DNA of 64,000 nucleotides from Streptomyces sp. NBC_01454 (GTDB lineage Bacteria; Actinomycetota; Actinomycetes; Streptomycetales; Streptomycetaceae). This document shows positions 1 through 8,307 of the stretch, one piece after another. The DNA is taken from positions 3,472,001 through 3,536,000 of the forward strand of contig NZ_CP109460.1 of NCBI RefSeq assembly GCF_036227565.1, written 5' to 3'. Position 1 is the first letter of the stretch; every line of letters starts with the position of its first letter. The notes beneath the pieces were generated by a model, which was not told the origin of the DNA, did no database searches, and was given only the letters and a program-made list of their open reading frames with translations. The position numbers and the translations under genes were made by a program.

Positions 1-1260
1 GCCGGGCAGTTGTACGCCCTGGCGGATGCCAAGGCGCCGGGCAACGGGCCGGCGAATCTGGGCGGGCTGCCGAATCTCGCGGAGGACACCCTCTCCTCCG
101 GTCCGGCGCTGACGGCGCTGGCCGTGGGCGCGGGCACCGTCGTGCTGCTGGTGCTGTGGCCCAAGTGGCGGCCGGCGGCGCGGGTGCTGCCGGCGCCGCT
201 GGTGGCGGTGGCGCTGGCGACGGCCGTGGTGGTCGTGCTGGATCTGCCGGTGGCCCGGGTCGAGGTGGCGGGCCTGCTGGATGTCGTCCAGCCGCCGGGC
301 GGTGCGGATTTCGCCCGGCTGGCGGAGGCGGGGGCGCTGGCCGGGGCGCTGGGCACCGTGCTGGCGTTCGCCCTGATCGCGTCGGCGGAGTCGCTGTTCA
401 GCGCGGCCGCGGTGGACCGGCTGCACGACGGGCCGCGGACCGATTACGACAAGGAGCTGATGGCGCAGGGCGCCGGCAACACGGTGTGCGGGCTGCTCGG
501 TGCGCTGCCGATGACCGCGGTGATCGTCCGCAGCGCCGCGAATGTGCACGCCGGGGCGCGGACGAAGGCCTCGCGGGTGCTGCACGGGGTGTGGCTGCTG
601 GTCTTCGCGGCGGCGTTTCCGGCGGCGCTGGGCGTGGTGCCGATCGCGGCGCTGGCGGGCGTACTGGTCCATGCGGGCGGCAAGTTGATCCCGGTGAAGC
701 AGTGGCATCCGCTGTGGCGCGAGCACCGGGGCGAGGCCGTGGTGCTGGCCGCGACGGCGGTGGCGATCGTGGCCACGAACATGTTCGAGGGGGTGCTGCT
801 GGGGCTGCTGATGGCGGTGGCCAAGTCGGCGTGGGAGACCTCGCACGTCCACCTGGAGATCGTGGAGCGGAGCGAGCCCGCGGTGGGCGACGGCGGGCCG
901 GGCCGCGCAACGAAGGGCCAGGACGCCATAGGCCGGGACGCCGCGGGCCGGGACGCCGCGGGCCACCGCCCAACCGGCTCCGGCGCGCCCGCCCTTGGGG
1001 CACCCGGCCGCGGCACCACGGCCACCCCGCTCCCCCGGCGTCCGCTCCTCGTCCGGGCCGTCGGCAACGCCACCTTCCTGCGGCTGCCGAAGCTGCTCGA
1101 CCAGCTGGCGGCGCTGCCCGAGGACCGGGAGATCGAGCTGGACCTGTCCGGGCTGCGGCACCTCGACCGTGCCTGTGCGGCCGCCCTCGGCAGCTGGGCG
1201 GAGCACCGGCGCGGACCGGACGGGTCCACCCGGCGGAAAGCACCGTCCAGCACCCCGTGA
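1..1260 (+). CDS. SulP-family inorganic anion transporter, 3' part
   Basis: The reading frame is open from the first base, so the start and the N-terminal membrane helices lie outside the window. What remains has several long hydrophobic segments (for example around bases 110-240, 330-400 and 590-680) with a SulP-like sodium/sulfate-type core. A linker rich in Gly, Arg and Ala follows, then a short C-terminal STAS-like domain (about bases 1040-1230) with the typical beta strand ending in LDLSGLRHLD. SulP proteins move sulfate, bicarbonate or related anions across the cytoplasmic membrane, and the STAS domain is cytoplasmic and regulatory. The linker contains a perfect 15-bp tandem duplication (bases 931-945 and 946-960) encoding GRDAA twice. 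The substrate cannot be told from the sequence. Confidence 0.85.
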   Translation, partial: AGQLYALADAKAPGNGPANLGGLPNLAEDTLSSGPALTALAVGAGTVVLLVLWPKWRPAARVLPAPLVAVALATAVVVVLDLPVARVEVAGLLDVVQPPGGADFARLAEAGALAGALGTVLAFALIASAESLFSAAAVDRLHDGPRTDYDKELMAQGAGNTVCGLLGALPMTAVIVRSAANVHAGARTKASRVLHGVWLLVFAAAFPAALGVVPIAALAGVLVHAGGKLIPVKQWHPLWREHRGEAVVLAATAVAIVATNMFEGVLLGLLMAVAKSAWETSHVHLEIVERSEPAVGDGGPGRATKGQDAIGRDAAGRDAAGHRPTGSGAPALGAPGRGTTATPLPRRPLLVRAVGNATFLRLPKLLDQLAALPEDREIELDLSGLRHLDRACAAALGSWAEHRRGPDGSTRRKAPSSTP

Positions 1261-1341
1261 CACGGGCGCATGAGGGACCGACGGCAGGGCGGAAATGACC
1301 GTAGTGTCGGCATGCTGATGACCGCCGACCCTTGGAGTGCC

Positions 1342-2745
1342 GTGAACCGCCGGCCCCTTCGCTCCCGTGGTGCGACCGCCGCCCTCTCCGTCGCCCTGCT
1401 GCTCTCCTCGTGCGCCGGCTGCGGCCCGCGGGGGGCGGCGGGCGGCGGCGGAGTGGGTGATCCGCTCTTCCCGGCACTGGGCAACGGCGGCTACCAGGTG
1501 CGCCATTACGGGCTGGATCTCGACTACGACGTGCAGCAGAAGCGGCTGGACGCGACCGCCGACCTCAGCGCCGAGGCCACCAAGGACCTGCGTTCCTTCC
1601 AGCTCGACCTCCAGGGGCTGCGGGTGTCCGGCGTGCGGGTCGACGGCGAGGACGCCGCGTTCTCCCGCAAGGGGCACAAGCTGATCGTCCGGCCGCCCGA
1701 CGGGCTCCGTAAGGGCGCCTCGTTCCGTACGACCGTCAGGTACGCCGGGAGCCCGCAGGAGCTGACGGATCCGGACGGTACGACGGAGGGGTGGGTCAAG
1801 ACCCCCGACGGGGCGTTCGTCTCGGGTGAGCCGGCCGGGTCCATGACGTGGTTCCCCGGCAACAACCACCCCGAGGACAAGGCGACGTACGACTTCAGGA
1901 TCACCGTGCCCAAGGGCTACACCGCCGTCGCCAACGGGGAGTTGCGGTCGCAGAAGACCGCCGGGGGCCGGACGACCTTCCAGTGGCACAGCGGCAGACC
2001 GATGGCCAGCTATCTCGCCACCGCCACCATCGGCAGATTCGACGTCCGCACCTCGCGCACGCCCCAGGGACTGCCGCTGTACGTCGCGGTGGACCCGGCG
2101 GAGGTCAAGGCGAGCCGGGGGCCGCTGGCGAAGCTGCCGGAGATCCTGAAGTGGGAGAGCGGGCTGTTCGGCCCGTACCCCTTCGCCTCGGCGGGCGCCA
2201 TTGTCGACAACACCCCTGCCCGGATCACCTGGATGGCGCTGGAGACCCAGACCAAGCCGGTCTACGCCGGGGCGCCGGACACCGTGACCGTGGTGCACGA
2301 GATGGCCCACCAGTGGTTCGGGGACTCGGTGACGCCGAAGACCTGGGCGGACGCCTGGCTCAACGAGGGCTTCGCGACCTACACCGAGTGGCTGTGGGCG
2401 GAGCACAAGGGCGGCAAGACCCCGCAGCAGCAGTTCGACGCGCTCTACAAGGACGACCCGCACAACGAGCGCTGGGACTTCCCGCCGGGCCGTCCGGGCG
2501 CGGCGAAGAACGTGACCGGCCCGGCCGTCTACGAGCGGGGCGCGATGGTGCTCCAGCAGCTGCGGAACGCCGTCGGCGACAAGACGTTCTTCCGGATCCT
2601 CAGGGAGTGGCCCGCCAAGTACCGCTACGGCACGGCCGATTCGGCGGACTTCATCGCCTTCTGCCAGGAGCGCACGGACGTGGACCTGAAGCCGCTGTTC
2701 CAGGCCTGGCTGTACGGGAAGGGCAAGCCGAAGCTGCTGTACTGA
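1342..2745 (+). CDS. M1-family zinc metallopeptidase, lipoprotein
   Basis: Exported aminopeptidase-like enzyme of the gluzincin M1 family. The start is taken as GTG at 1342, which gives a basic n-region (NRRPLRSR), a hydrophobic stretch and a lipobox ending LLSSC, so the protein is probably anchored on the outer face of the membrane. The zinc site is clear: HEMAH at residues 319-323 and the third ligand Glu342 in NEGFATY, the exact H-x18-E spacing of M1 enzymes. At about 467 aa it is shorter than full PepN because the large C-terminal helical domain is missing. This short form is common in actinobacteria. Longer upstream starts exist in frame (1270 and others) but would bury the signal peptide. 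The natural substrate is unknown. Confidence 0.9.
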   Translation: MNRRPLRSRGATAALSVALLLSSCAGCGPRGAAGGGGVGDPLFPALGNGGYQVRHYGLDLDYDVQQKRLDATADLSAEATKDLRSFQLDLQGLRVSGVRVDGEDAAFSRKGHKLIVRPPDGLRKGASFRTTVRYAGSPQELTDPDGTTEGWVKTPDGAFVSGEPAGSMTWFPGNNHPEDKATYDFRITVPKGYTAVANGELRSQKTAGGRTTFQWHSGRPMASYLATATIGRFDVRTSRTPQGLPLYVAVDPAEVKASRGPLAKLPEILKWESGLFGPYPFASAGAIVDNTPARITWMALETQTKPVYAGAPDTVTVVHEMAHQWFGDSVTPKTWADAWLNEGFATYTEWLWAEHKGGKTPQQQFDALYKDDPHNERWDFPPGRPGAAKNVTGPAVYERGAMVLQQLRNAVGDKTFFRILREWPAKYRYGTADSADFIAFCQERTDVDLKPLFQAWLYGKGKPKLLY

Positions 2746-2828
2746 CCCGATCGCGCCGGGCACAGGATGTCGGGTCCGGCAGGCCGGCCGCTTCCTAACG
2801 TGAGGGGTCGAAGGGGAAGGAGACCGGG

Positions 2829-3695
2829 GTGCTGGAGCGGCTGAACCAGGCCATGGACCACATCGAGTCGCATCTCGACGAGCCGGTCGAGGTGGCCCGG
2901 CTCGCGCAGATCGCCGTGACGTCGGAGTACCACTTCCGCCGGCTGTTCTCCGCGCTGGCGGGCATCCCGCTGTCGGAGTACATCCGGCGCAGGCGGCTGA
3001 CCGTGGCGGGCGCGGAGGTGCTGGCCGGTGAACGGACGCTGCTGGACGTCGCGATGCGCTACGGCTACGGCTCGGGGGAAGCCTTCGCGCGTGCGTTCCG
3101 CGGGATGCACGGCGTGGGTCCGGGCGAGGCCCGGCGGACCGGTGCGGCGCTGAGCTCCCAGCCACGGATGTCCTTCCGGCTCATCGTCGAAGGGAGCAGC
3201 AGTATGCGATACCGGATAGTGGAGAAGGAGGAGTTCCGGGTGGTGGGCAGGATGGCCCGCGTCCCGCTCGTCCATGCGGGGGTCAACCCGGCCATCGCCG
3301 AGTTCGTCGGGGGTATCGGCCCCGAGACGCTACGGCGTATGACGGAGCTGTCCGACCAGCGGCCGGAGGGGATCGTCGCGGTGTGCGACCAGCTCGATCC
3401 GAGCCGGGCGGAGGGGACCGAACTCGACTACTACCACGGTGTGGTGACCCGGGCCGAGGCGCCCGAGGACATGGACGTCCTGCCCGTTCCGGCGGGCACG
3501 TGGGCCGTTTTCGAGAGCTCCGGCCCGTACCCACAGGCGTTGCAGTACCTGTGGCGGGACGTGTTCACGCAGTGGTTCCCGTCGAATCCGTACCAGACCA
3601 GGCAGGGTCCCGAGATCCTGCGCGTCCGCCCGTCGCAGGACCGGGCGCAGGCGGACGCGGAGCTGTGGATTCCCGTGGAGCGGTCCGCCGCCTGA
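2829..3695 (+). CDS. AraC-family regulator with GyrI-like effector domain
   Basis: DNA-binding activator of the MarA/Rob type. Residues 1-105 carry two helix-turn-helix motifs of the AraC family (VARLAQIAVTSEYHFRRLF and LDVAMRYGYGSGEAFARAF, which ends in the usual family pattern). Residues about 120-288 form a GyrI-like/integron-cassette effector-binding domain, which in relatives binds small hydrophobic or cationic ligands. The start is GTG at 2829 with a purine-rich ribosome site (GAAGGGGAAGGAG) just upstream. The gene stands alone, with the M1 peptidase upstream in the same direction (83-bp gap) and a strong hairpin downstream. Its target genes cannot be inferred. It may regulate itself. 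Confidence 0.88.
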   Translation: MLERLNQAMDHIESHLDEPVEVARLAQIAVTSEYHFRRLFSALAGIPLSEYIRRRRLTVAGAEVLAGERTLLDVAMRYGYGSGEAFARAFRGMHGVGPGEARRTGAALSSQPRMSFRLIVEGSSSMRYRIVEKEEFRVVGRMARVPLVHAGVNPAIAEFVGGIGPETLRRMTELSDQRPEGIVAVCDQLDPSRAEGTELDYYHGVVTRAEAPEDMDVLPVPAGTWAVFESSGPYPQALQYLWRDVFTQWFPSNPYQTRQGPEILRVRPSQDRAQADAELWIPVERSAA

Positions 3696-3705
3696 GCGGG
3701 CAATA

Positions 3706-3735
3706 CGGCGGCCCGGGCGCCTGCCCGGGCCGCCG
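3706..3735. terminator. Perfect 13-bp hairpin between convergent genes
   Basis: The arm at 3706-3718 pairs perfectly with 3723-3735 around the loop GCCT. It lies just after the AraC gene and before the end of the minus-strand sigma factor gene, so it probably ends transcription from both sides. There is no T-tract, as is usual in streptomycetes. Confidence 0.7.
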
Positions 3736-3750
3736 TGGCGTGCGGAAGAG

Positions 3751-3789
3751 GCGGCCGGCCCCGGTCCGGCGGTGACCGGGGCCGGCCGC
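3751..3789. terminator. Second hairpin, 15-bp stem
   Basis: The arms at 3751-3765 and 3775-3789 are perfectly complementary around a 9-nt loop. It sits directly against the end of the ECF41 sigma factor gene (stop at 3796) and is the likely terminator for that minus-strand operon. It forms a double terminator with the neighbouring hairpin. Confidence 0.65.
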
Positions 3790-3795
3790 GGCCGT

Positions 3796-4878
3796 TCACA
3801 GCCGGTCGAAGTCCAGGTGACCCAGCTTGTCGGGGTTGACGACGGCGTCCACCTCCGTGATCCGCCCGTCGTGGACGGTGAAGGCGAGGACCGCGGCCTG
3901 CCCGCTCGCCGGGTCGGCGAAGAGCAGCCCGGCGGCACCGTTGACGTCCGCCCTCGCGACCCGCAGCCCGCCGCGCTCGACGCCGCGGGTGACGACCCCC
4001 CGCACATAGCGGGCGACCTTGTCCCGGCCGAGCACCGGCCGGCGGGCGGTGCTCACCTTGCCGCCGCCGTCCGAGCGCCAGACGACCTCGGGGTCGAGCA
4101 CGGTCAGCAGTGCGTCGAGATCGCCGCCCATCACTGCGGACAGGAACGCCTCGACGGTACGGCGGTGCTCCGCGCGGTCGACGGTGCGGCGCGGCGCCTC
4201 GGCCCGTACCCGCTTGCGGGCGCGGGAGGCCAACTGCCGTACGGAATCGGGGGTGCGGCCGACCGTCCGGGCGATCTCCGGGAAGGGGACCGCGAAGACG
4301 TCGTGGAGGATGAAGGCGGTCCGCTCGGCCGGAGTGAGCCGTTCCAGGACGGTGAGCAGCGCCATCCCCACCGATTCGTCGAGGGTGACCCGGTCCTCGG
4401 GACCCTCGGTCCGGCCGGCGCCCGCCACCCCGACGGTCAGCGGAGCGCCGGCGCCGTCGAGCAGCGGCTCCGGCAGCCAGGGCCCGACATAGGTCTCGCG
4501 GCGGGCGCGGGCCGAGCCCAGCAGGTCGTAACAGATCCGGCTCACGACCGTGGTGAGGTAGCCCCGCGGGCTGGCGACGGGCGGCTCGGCGGGCACGGCC
4601 TGCCAGCGCAGCCAGGCCTCCTGAACGGCGTCGTCGGCGTCGGAGACCGTGCCCATGATCCGGTAGGCGATGGCCCACAGCCGCCCGCGCTCCTCCTCGA
4701 ACTGCGCGAGCCGGTCCCCGCCCGGCGCGCCGGTACCTTCGGTCGTCTCCCTCACCGTCTCCCTCGCCGTCTCCCTCGCCGTCTCCCTCGTCGTCTCCGT
4801 CTCCGTATCCGTCTCCGTTCCCGTCCCTGTCTCCCTGTCGGCCGCTGTCACGGTCTCCGTCCGCGCCCTCACCCGCAC
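3796..4878 (-). CDS. ECF41-type RNA polymerase sigma factor with SnoaL-like C-terminal domain
   Basis: Extracytoplasmic-function sigma factor with sigma region 2 (AYRIMGTVSDADDAVQEAWL) and region 4 (LTPAERTAFILHDVFAVPF, then VRQLASRARKRV). A C-terminal SnoaL/NTF2-like domain follows. The three ECF41 signature motifs are all present: WLPEP in the linker, DGGGK, and NPDKL near the C-terminus. In that group the fused domain modulates the sigma factor in place of a separate anti-sigma factor. GTG at 4878 is chosen because GGAGGAG lies just upstream. The N-terminus is unusual: about 30 residues of Thr/Glu/Arg-rich repeats encoded by tandem 12-bp and 6-bp DNA repeats. A start after the repeats is possible. 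The gene follows a methyltransferase gene on the same strand with a 47-bp gap. Confidence 0.88.
   Translation of the reverse strand: MRVRARTETVTAADRETGTGTETDTETETTRETARETARETVRETTEGTGAPGGDRLAQFEEERGRLWAIAYRIMGTVSDADDAVQEAWLRWQAVPAEPPVASPRGYLTTVVSRICYDLLGSARARRETYVGPWLPEPLLDGAGAPLTVGVAGAGRTEGPEDRVTLDESVGMALLTVLERLTPAERTAFILHDVFAVPFPEIARTVGRTPDSVRQLASRARKRVRAEAPRRTVDRAEHRRTVEAFLSAVMGGDLDALLTVLDPEVVWRSDGGGKVSTARRPVLGRDKVARYVRGVVTRGVERGGLRVARADVNGAAGLLFADPASGQAAVLAFTVHDGRITEVDAVVNPDKLGHLDFDRL
4745..4834. repeat. Tandem 12-bp and 6-bp repeats in the sigma factor N-terminus
   Basis: Four units of a 12-bp repeat (GTCTCCCTCGCC and close variants, 4745-4792) are followed by about seven 6-bp units related to GTCTCC (4793-4834). 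On the minus strand they encode repeated Arg-Glu-Thr and Glu-Thr dipeptides. The period is a multiple of three, so changes in copy number would keep the frame. Confidence 0.8.
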
Positions 4879-4925
4879 CCGCTCCTCCGCTGCCGCACGC
4901 GGTCGCCTACCGCGGTGCCTGCCCT

Positions 4926-5786
4926 TCAGGACGGGACGGGCGGCCGGAGTGTGACAGTGACGTCCAGCGCATAGGCCTCCTCGACGATGCCGTCCGGGAA
5001 GACGTCCAGCAGCGCGGTCCGCTCGTCCGCGAGGACCGGGGCGGCGGCCTCGGGGCCGATGGCGGCGAAGTACGAGCGGCTGCCCAGCATCGCGAGGTGG
5101 GTGTCGAGGGGGACCTGCCGGGTCCAGTGCAGGACGCGGGTGACCGGACGCAGTCCGAGGCCGAGGCCGCGGATCAGGTCGGCGGCCTCCGGCGCGACGC
5201 CGTGGGCGTGGTACTCGGGGAGCCGCCGGGCGATCCTGGCCTCCTGGGCGGCCGCCCAACCGACGTCCGGGTCGGGGATGTTCCACCACAGGGCGAGCGC
5301 GCCGCCGGGCCGCAGCACCCTCAGCGCTTCCGGGACGGACCGGGCGGGATCGGTCCAGTGCCAGGCCTGCGCATAGCCGACGAGGTCGAACCCCGCGTCG
5401 TCGGAGAACGGCAGCGCGTCGCCGAGCGCGCGGACGAGCGGGGTGCCGGGGTGGGCGGCGCGCAGCTCGGCGGCCATGGCGGCGCGCAGCTCGGCGGCCA
5501 TGGCGGCGCCCGGCTCGACGGCGGTGACCCGTGCGCCGCGGGCGGCGAGCAGACCGGTGGCGATGCCCGTCCCGGCCCCGGCGTCCAGCACCCGCGCGCC
5601 GGCCAGTGGCTGCCCGGTCAGCTCCTCGATCGCGTCGAAGAGGGCCGGTGGATAGCCGGGCCGGGCGGCGGCGTACTGGGCGGCCACCGCGTCGAACGAC
5701 CGGGCCAGGGTGGCATGGGCCGGGGGCGGAACGGGCGCGAAGTGCTGCGGCGGCTGGGGCCGCTGGGGCTGTGGCGATTCCGGCAT
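4926..5786 (-). CDS. Class I SAM-dependent methyltransferase
   Basis: Methyltransferase of the UbiE/YcgJ type. SAM motif I is VLDAGAGTGIATGLLAARG, motif II includes VTAVEPG, and the later motif ALRVLRPGGALALWWN is typical of small-molecule methyltransferases. The start is placed at ATG 5786, with AGGA 8 nt upstream; an in-frame ATG three codons earlier (5795) is possible. The segment after motif II contains a perfect 24-bp in-frame tandem duplication (5454-5501) giving AAMAAELR twice. It is the first gene of a minus-strand pair with the ECF41 sigma factor and faces a TetR gene across a 96-bp region that contains a palindrome. The substrate is unknown. Confidence 0.85.
   Translation of the reverse strand: MPESPQPQRPQPPQHFAPVPPPAHATLARSFDAVAAQYAAARPGYPPALFDAIEELTGQPLAGARVLDAGAGTGIATGLLAARGARVTAVEPGAAMAAELRAAMAAELRAAHPGTPLVRALGDALPFSDDAGFDLVGYAQAWHWTDPARSVPEALRVLRPGGALALWWNIPDPDVGWAAAQEARIARRLPEYHAHGVAPEAADLIRGLGLGLRPVTRVLHWTRQVPLDTHLAMLGSRSYFAAIGPEAAAPVLADERTALLDVFPDGIVEEAYALDVTVTLRPPVPS
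5454..5501. repeat. Perfect 24-bp tandem duplication inside the methyltransferase gene
   Basis: Units 5454-5477 and 5478-5501 are identical. They add eight residues to a helix next to the SAM-binding site without breaking the frame, and look like recent slippage. Confidence 0.85.
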
Positions 5787-5840
5787 GCACGTCATCCTGC
5801 CCACGTCACGGAGAGCGCGGAGGCCGGGGAAAAAAGTCAG

Positions 5841-5864
5841 ACCCGGTTTAATTTTGAACCCGGT
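5841..5864. promoter_or_regulatory. Palindromic operator candidate for the divergent TetR regulator
   Basis: The 11-bp arms ACCCGGTTTAA and TTGAACCCGGT flank a 2-bp centre and match at 9 of 11 positions. The site lies between the divergent methyltransferase-sigma and TetR genes, ending just before the first possible TetR start codon (5865). Position and symmetry fit TetR autoregulation and control of both transcripts. Confidence 0.6.
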
Positions 5865-5882
5865 ATGGCTACAGTCGGCGTC

Positions 5883-6632
5883 ATGGCGGGATTGCGTGAG
5901 CGGAAGAAGGAAGAGACGCGGCGGCGGATCGCGGCGACGGCCTGGCGGCTGTTCGCCGAGCGGGGCTTCGAAGCGGTCACGGTCAATGAGATCGCCGAGG
6001 CGGCGCAGGTGGCCAAGGCGACGCTGTTCAGCTACTTCCCGACCAAGGAAGCGCTCGCCCTCCAGGGCGTGGGGGACGACGACCTGGCGGGCGTCGTCAC
6101 GGGACGGACGGCCGGCTCGACGGCCCTGACCGCGCTCCGGGAGCACTTCCGGGCGTTCGCCGCCGGGCCGATGACCGGCGTGGACCCGGAGGTGCTGGTC
6201 TCCCGGGTCCGGGTGATCTTCGACAGCCCCGCGCTGAGCAGCGCCGCCAACAGCCTGCTCTATCAGCAGCGGCAGCGGCTGGCGCAGGCGCTGACCGCGG
6301 AACTCGGCGAGCGGGTGGCCGTGTTGGCGGCGGCGCAGATCAGCGCCTCGGTGGTGACCCTCCAGGAGGGCTTCTTCCGTCGGCTGGCCGACGGCACCTC
6401 GCCGGAGGACGCCCGCGGGCAGCTGGGCGAGGAGATCGAGCTCGCCTTCGACCTGCTGACCCGCGGAATCGGCGGGCACGACGTCGCGGCCGGCGCCCAG
6501 GGACCCGACGTCGCCCACGGACCCGTCGGGGCGCGCAGCCCGGCGGGGGACGGCCGCGACGGCCGCGACGGCCGGGAAACCCCGGAAGACCAGCAGAACC
6601 AGCACGTTCGGAAAACCCAGAGAGGGCAGTGA
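5883..6632 (+). CDS. TetR-family transcriptional regulator
   Basis: The N-terminal helix-turn-helix is clear (RRIAATAWRLFAERGFEAVTVNEIAEAAQVAKATLFSYFPTKEAL split over residues about 12-55). It is followed by an all-helical ligand-binding domain of the MftR-like type. The start is ATG 5883 (MAGLRERKKEETRRR); an in-frame ATG at 5865 would add six residues. The last about 40 residues are low-complexity (repeated GRD, then Gln/Asn-rich) and are not part of the fold. The gene is divergent from the methyltransferase-sigma pair and its stop overlaps a possible GTG start of the next gene by 4 bp. It probably represses the divergent operon through the palindrome at 5841-5864. Confidence 0.88.
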   Translation: MAGLRERKKEETRRRIAATAWRLFAERGFEAVTVNEIAEAAQVAKATLFSYFPTKEALALQGVGDDDLAGVVTGRTAGSTALTALREHFRAFAAGPMTGVDPEVLVSRVRVIFDSPALSSAANSLLYQQRQRLAQALTAELGERVAVLAAAQISASVVTLQEGFFRRLADGTSPEDARGQLGEEIELAFDLLTRGIGGHDVAAGAQGPDVAHGPVGARSPAGDGRDGRDGRETPEDQQNQHVRKTQRGQ

Positions 6633-7624
6633 GACGCGGTATGCGCGCACGGGGCATCAACTACGACGTCGGGTTCCTCCCCGGCGAGGAGCTCTCCCGG
6701 AAGACCTTCACCGTCGAGGCGGTGCGGCAGGACCTCATGGCCATCGCGGAGGAGCTGCACTGCGACGCGGTGCGGATCTCGGGCGGCGATCCGGAGCGGC
6801 TGAGCATCGCCGCGCAGTGCGCCGCGGAGGCCGGACTGGAGGTGTGGTTCGCGCCCTTCCCCGTCGATCTCACCCCCGAGGAGCTGCTGCCGTACTTCGC
6901 GGACTGCGCGGAGCGGGCCGAGGCCGTACGGGCGGGCGGGGCGGAGGTGGTGTTCGTCGCCGGGTGCGAACTGAGCGCGTTCTGTGCGGGCTTCCTGCCC
7001 GGGGACACCTACAGCGCCCGGCTGCAGGCGATGATCTCCTCCGACAGGGACTGGTGGGTGTCGCTGGGCCCGGTGCAGGAGCGGCTCAACGGCTTTCTCG
7101 CCGAGGTGGCGTCCGTGGCCCGGTCCCGCTTCGGCGGCCGGATCAGCTATGCCTCGGGCCCCTGGGAGAGCATCGACTGGCAGCCGTTCGACCTCGTCGG
7201 TGTGGACGCCTACCGGGCCGCGTACAACGCCACGACGTTCCGCGACGAGCTGCGCGCGCACCGCGGCCACGGCAAGCCGGTCGCGGTGACCGAGTTCGGC
7301 ACCTGCGCCTACCGCGGCGCGGGCGAGCGGGGCGGGCTGGCCTGGCAGCCGCCGGCGGGGGCGGTGCCGGACGAGAGCGAGCAGGTGCGCTACCTCACCG
7401 AGCTGCTGGACATCTTCGAGGAGGAGGGCGTGGACACCGCGCTGTGGTTCACCTTCGCGGGCTTCAAGACACTCAAGGGTGCGGACCTCACCTCGTACGG
7501 GGTGGTGCGGATGCTCGACGAGACGCACTGGGAGCCGCGGGAGGTGTTCCACACGATGGCCGCCCGGTACGCGAGGGACGGCGAGGAGACCGGGGGCGGC
7601 GACGACAAGGACGCGCAGGGCTGA
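6629..7624 (+). CDS. TIM-barrel glycosidase-like protein of unknown function
   Basis: The protein is about 330 aa and opens with ARGINYDVGF, a first beta strand typical of family-5-like (beta/alpha)8 barrels. Later strands include GVDAYRAAYN and AVTEFGTCAYRGAG, where the Glu in TEFG is placed like a catalytic residue of clan GH-A glycosidases. There is no signal peptide, so it is cytoplasmic. Some relatives carry the label abortive infection protein, for which nothing in this sequence gives support. GTG 6629 has GAGAGG at good spacing and overlaps the TetR stop as GTGA, suggesting translational coupling; ATG 6641 is an alternative start. The link to the TetR regulator may mean they form one unit. 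Confidence 0.7.
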   Translation: MRRGMRARGINYDVGFLPGEELSRKTFTVEAVRQDLMAIAEELHCDAVRISGGDPERLSIAAQCAAEAGLEVWFAPFPVDLTPEELLPYFADCAERAEAVRAGGAEVVFVAGCELSAFCAGFLPGDTYSARLQAMISSDRDWWVSLGPVQERLNGFLAEVASVARSRFGGRISYASGPWESIDWQPFDLVGVDAYRAAYNATTFRDELRAHRGHGKPVAVTEFGTCAYRGAGERGGLAWQPPAGAVPDESEQVRYLTELLDIFEEEGVDTALWFTFAGFKTLKGADLTSYGVVRMLDETHWEPREVFHTMAARYARDGEETGGGDDKDAQG

Positions 7625-7657
7625 GCCACCCGCCCCGCGGGCCGCGGCGGCGCTCGC

Positions 7658-8215
7658 TCAACGGCGCTTCTTGGCCCCGGGCTTGCGGGCGGCCGGGTTG
7701 CCGGTACGGGCGCCGCGGCGGCGCTCGAACCGCTCGCGCGCCGCTTCGTACTCGACGCGGTACCGCGTCTCCCCGGGAGCCTCGACGAGACTGCGGCAGA
7801 AGTAGGCGAGCAGCGAGCCGAGGAAACCGATGAGCATCAGGCCCTGACCGGAACTGTCGGCCGCGCGCAGTGCGGACGGGCCGGGGCCGCCGGTGAAGCC
7901 CGCCCAGGTCTGGCGGAAGGCCAGGGCGCTGCACACGGCGATGCCGACGACGACGAGCGTGCCGACGAACGAGCCCACGGCTGCCGTCTCCAAGCCCTGG
8001 AACGCGAGGCGCAGCACCGCCCCACCGGCCGCGATCAGCGCGAACGAGCCCACCGCGACCCCGGCCCGGCGCAGGCCGTAGCCACCGTCGTGCCGGACCC
8101 AGGTGGTGCCGAAGAACCGGATCCGCTCCGGCTCCGGGCCGCCGCGCTCCGCCTCGCCGGACTCCCGGCCGTCGCCCTGCCCCGGATCCGCGGTGGGTCT
8201 CTGCTGCTCGCTCAT
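7658..8215 (-). CDS. Small membrane protein, unknown function
   Basis: A 185-aa protein with a hydrophilic, Glu/Arg-rich N-terminus and the segment RIRFFGTTWVRHDGGYGLRR. Three hydrophobic segments follow (about residues 62-82, 88-112 and 130-150), with a strongly basic C-terminal tail rich in Arg and Lys. It is an integral membrane protein with cytoplasmic charged ends. I recognise the general streptomycete type but no functional family. Its 3' end faces the TIM-barrel gene with only 33 bp between stops, and upstream on the same strand is the SH3-like gene, 92 bp away. Confidence 0.75.
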   Translation of the reverse strand: MSEQQRPTADPGQGDGRESGEAERGGPEPERIRFFGTTWVRHDGGYGLRRAGVAVGSFALIAAGGAVLRLAFQGLETAAVGSFVGTLVVVGIAVCSALAFRQTWAGFTGGPGPSALRAADSSGQGLMLIGFLGSLLAYFCRSLVEAPGETRYRVEYEAARERFERRRGARTGNPAARKPGAKKRR

Positions 8216-8307
8216 GGCCCGATTATCCCCGGTGGGGCGCGGCGCAGGGGCCTGCGGGCGCGGCGGACCGGCCTGCGGGCATGCGGCCCGGGGCGCGGCG
8301 GACCGGG

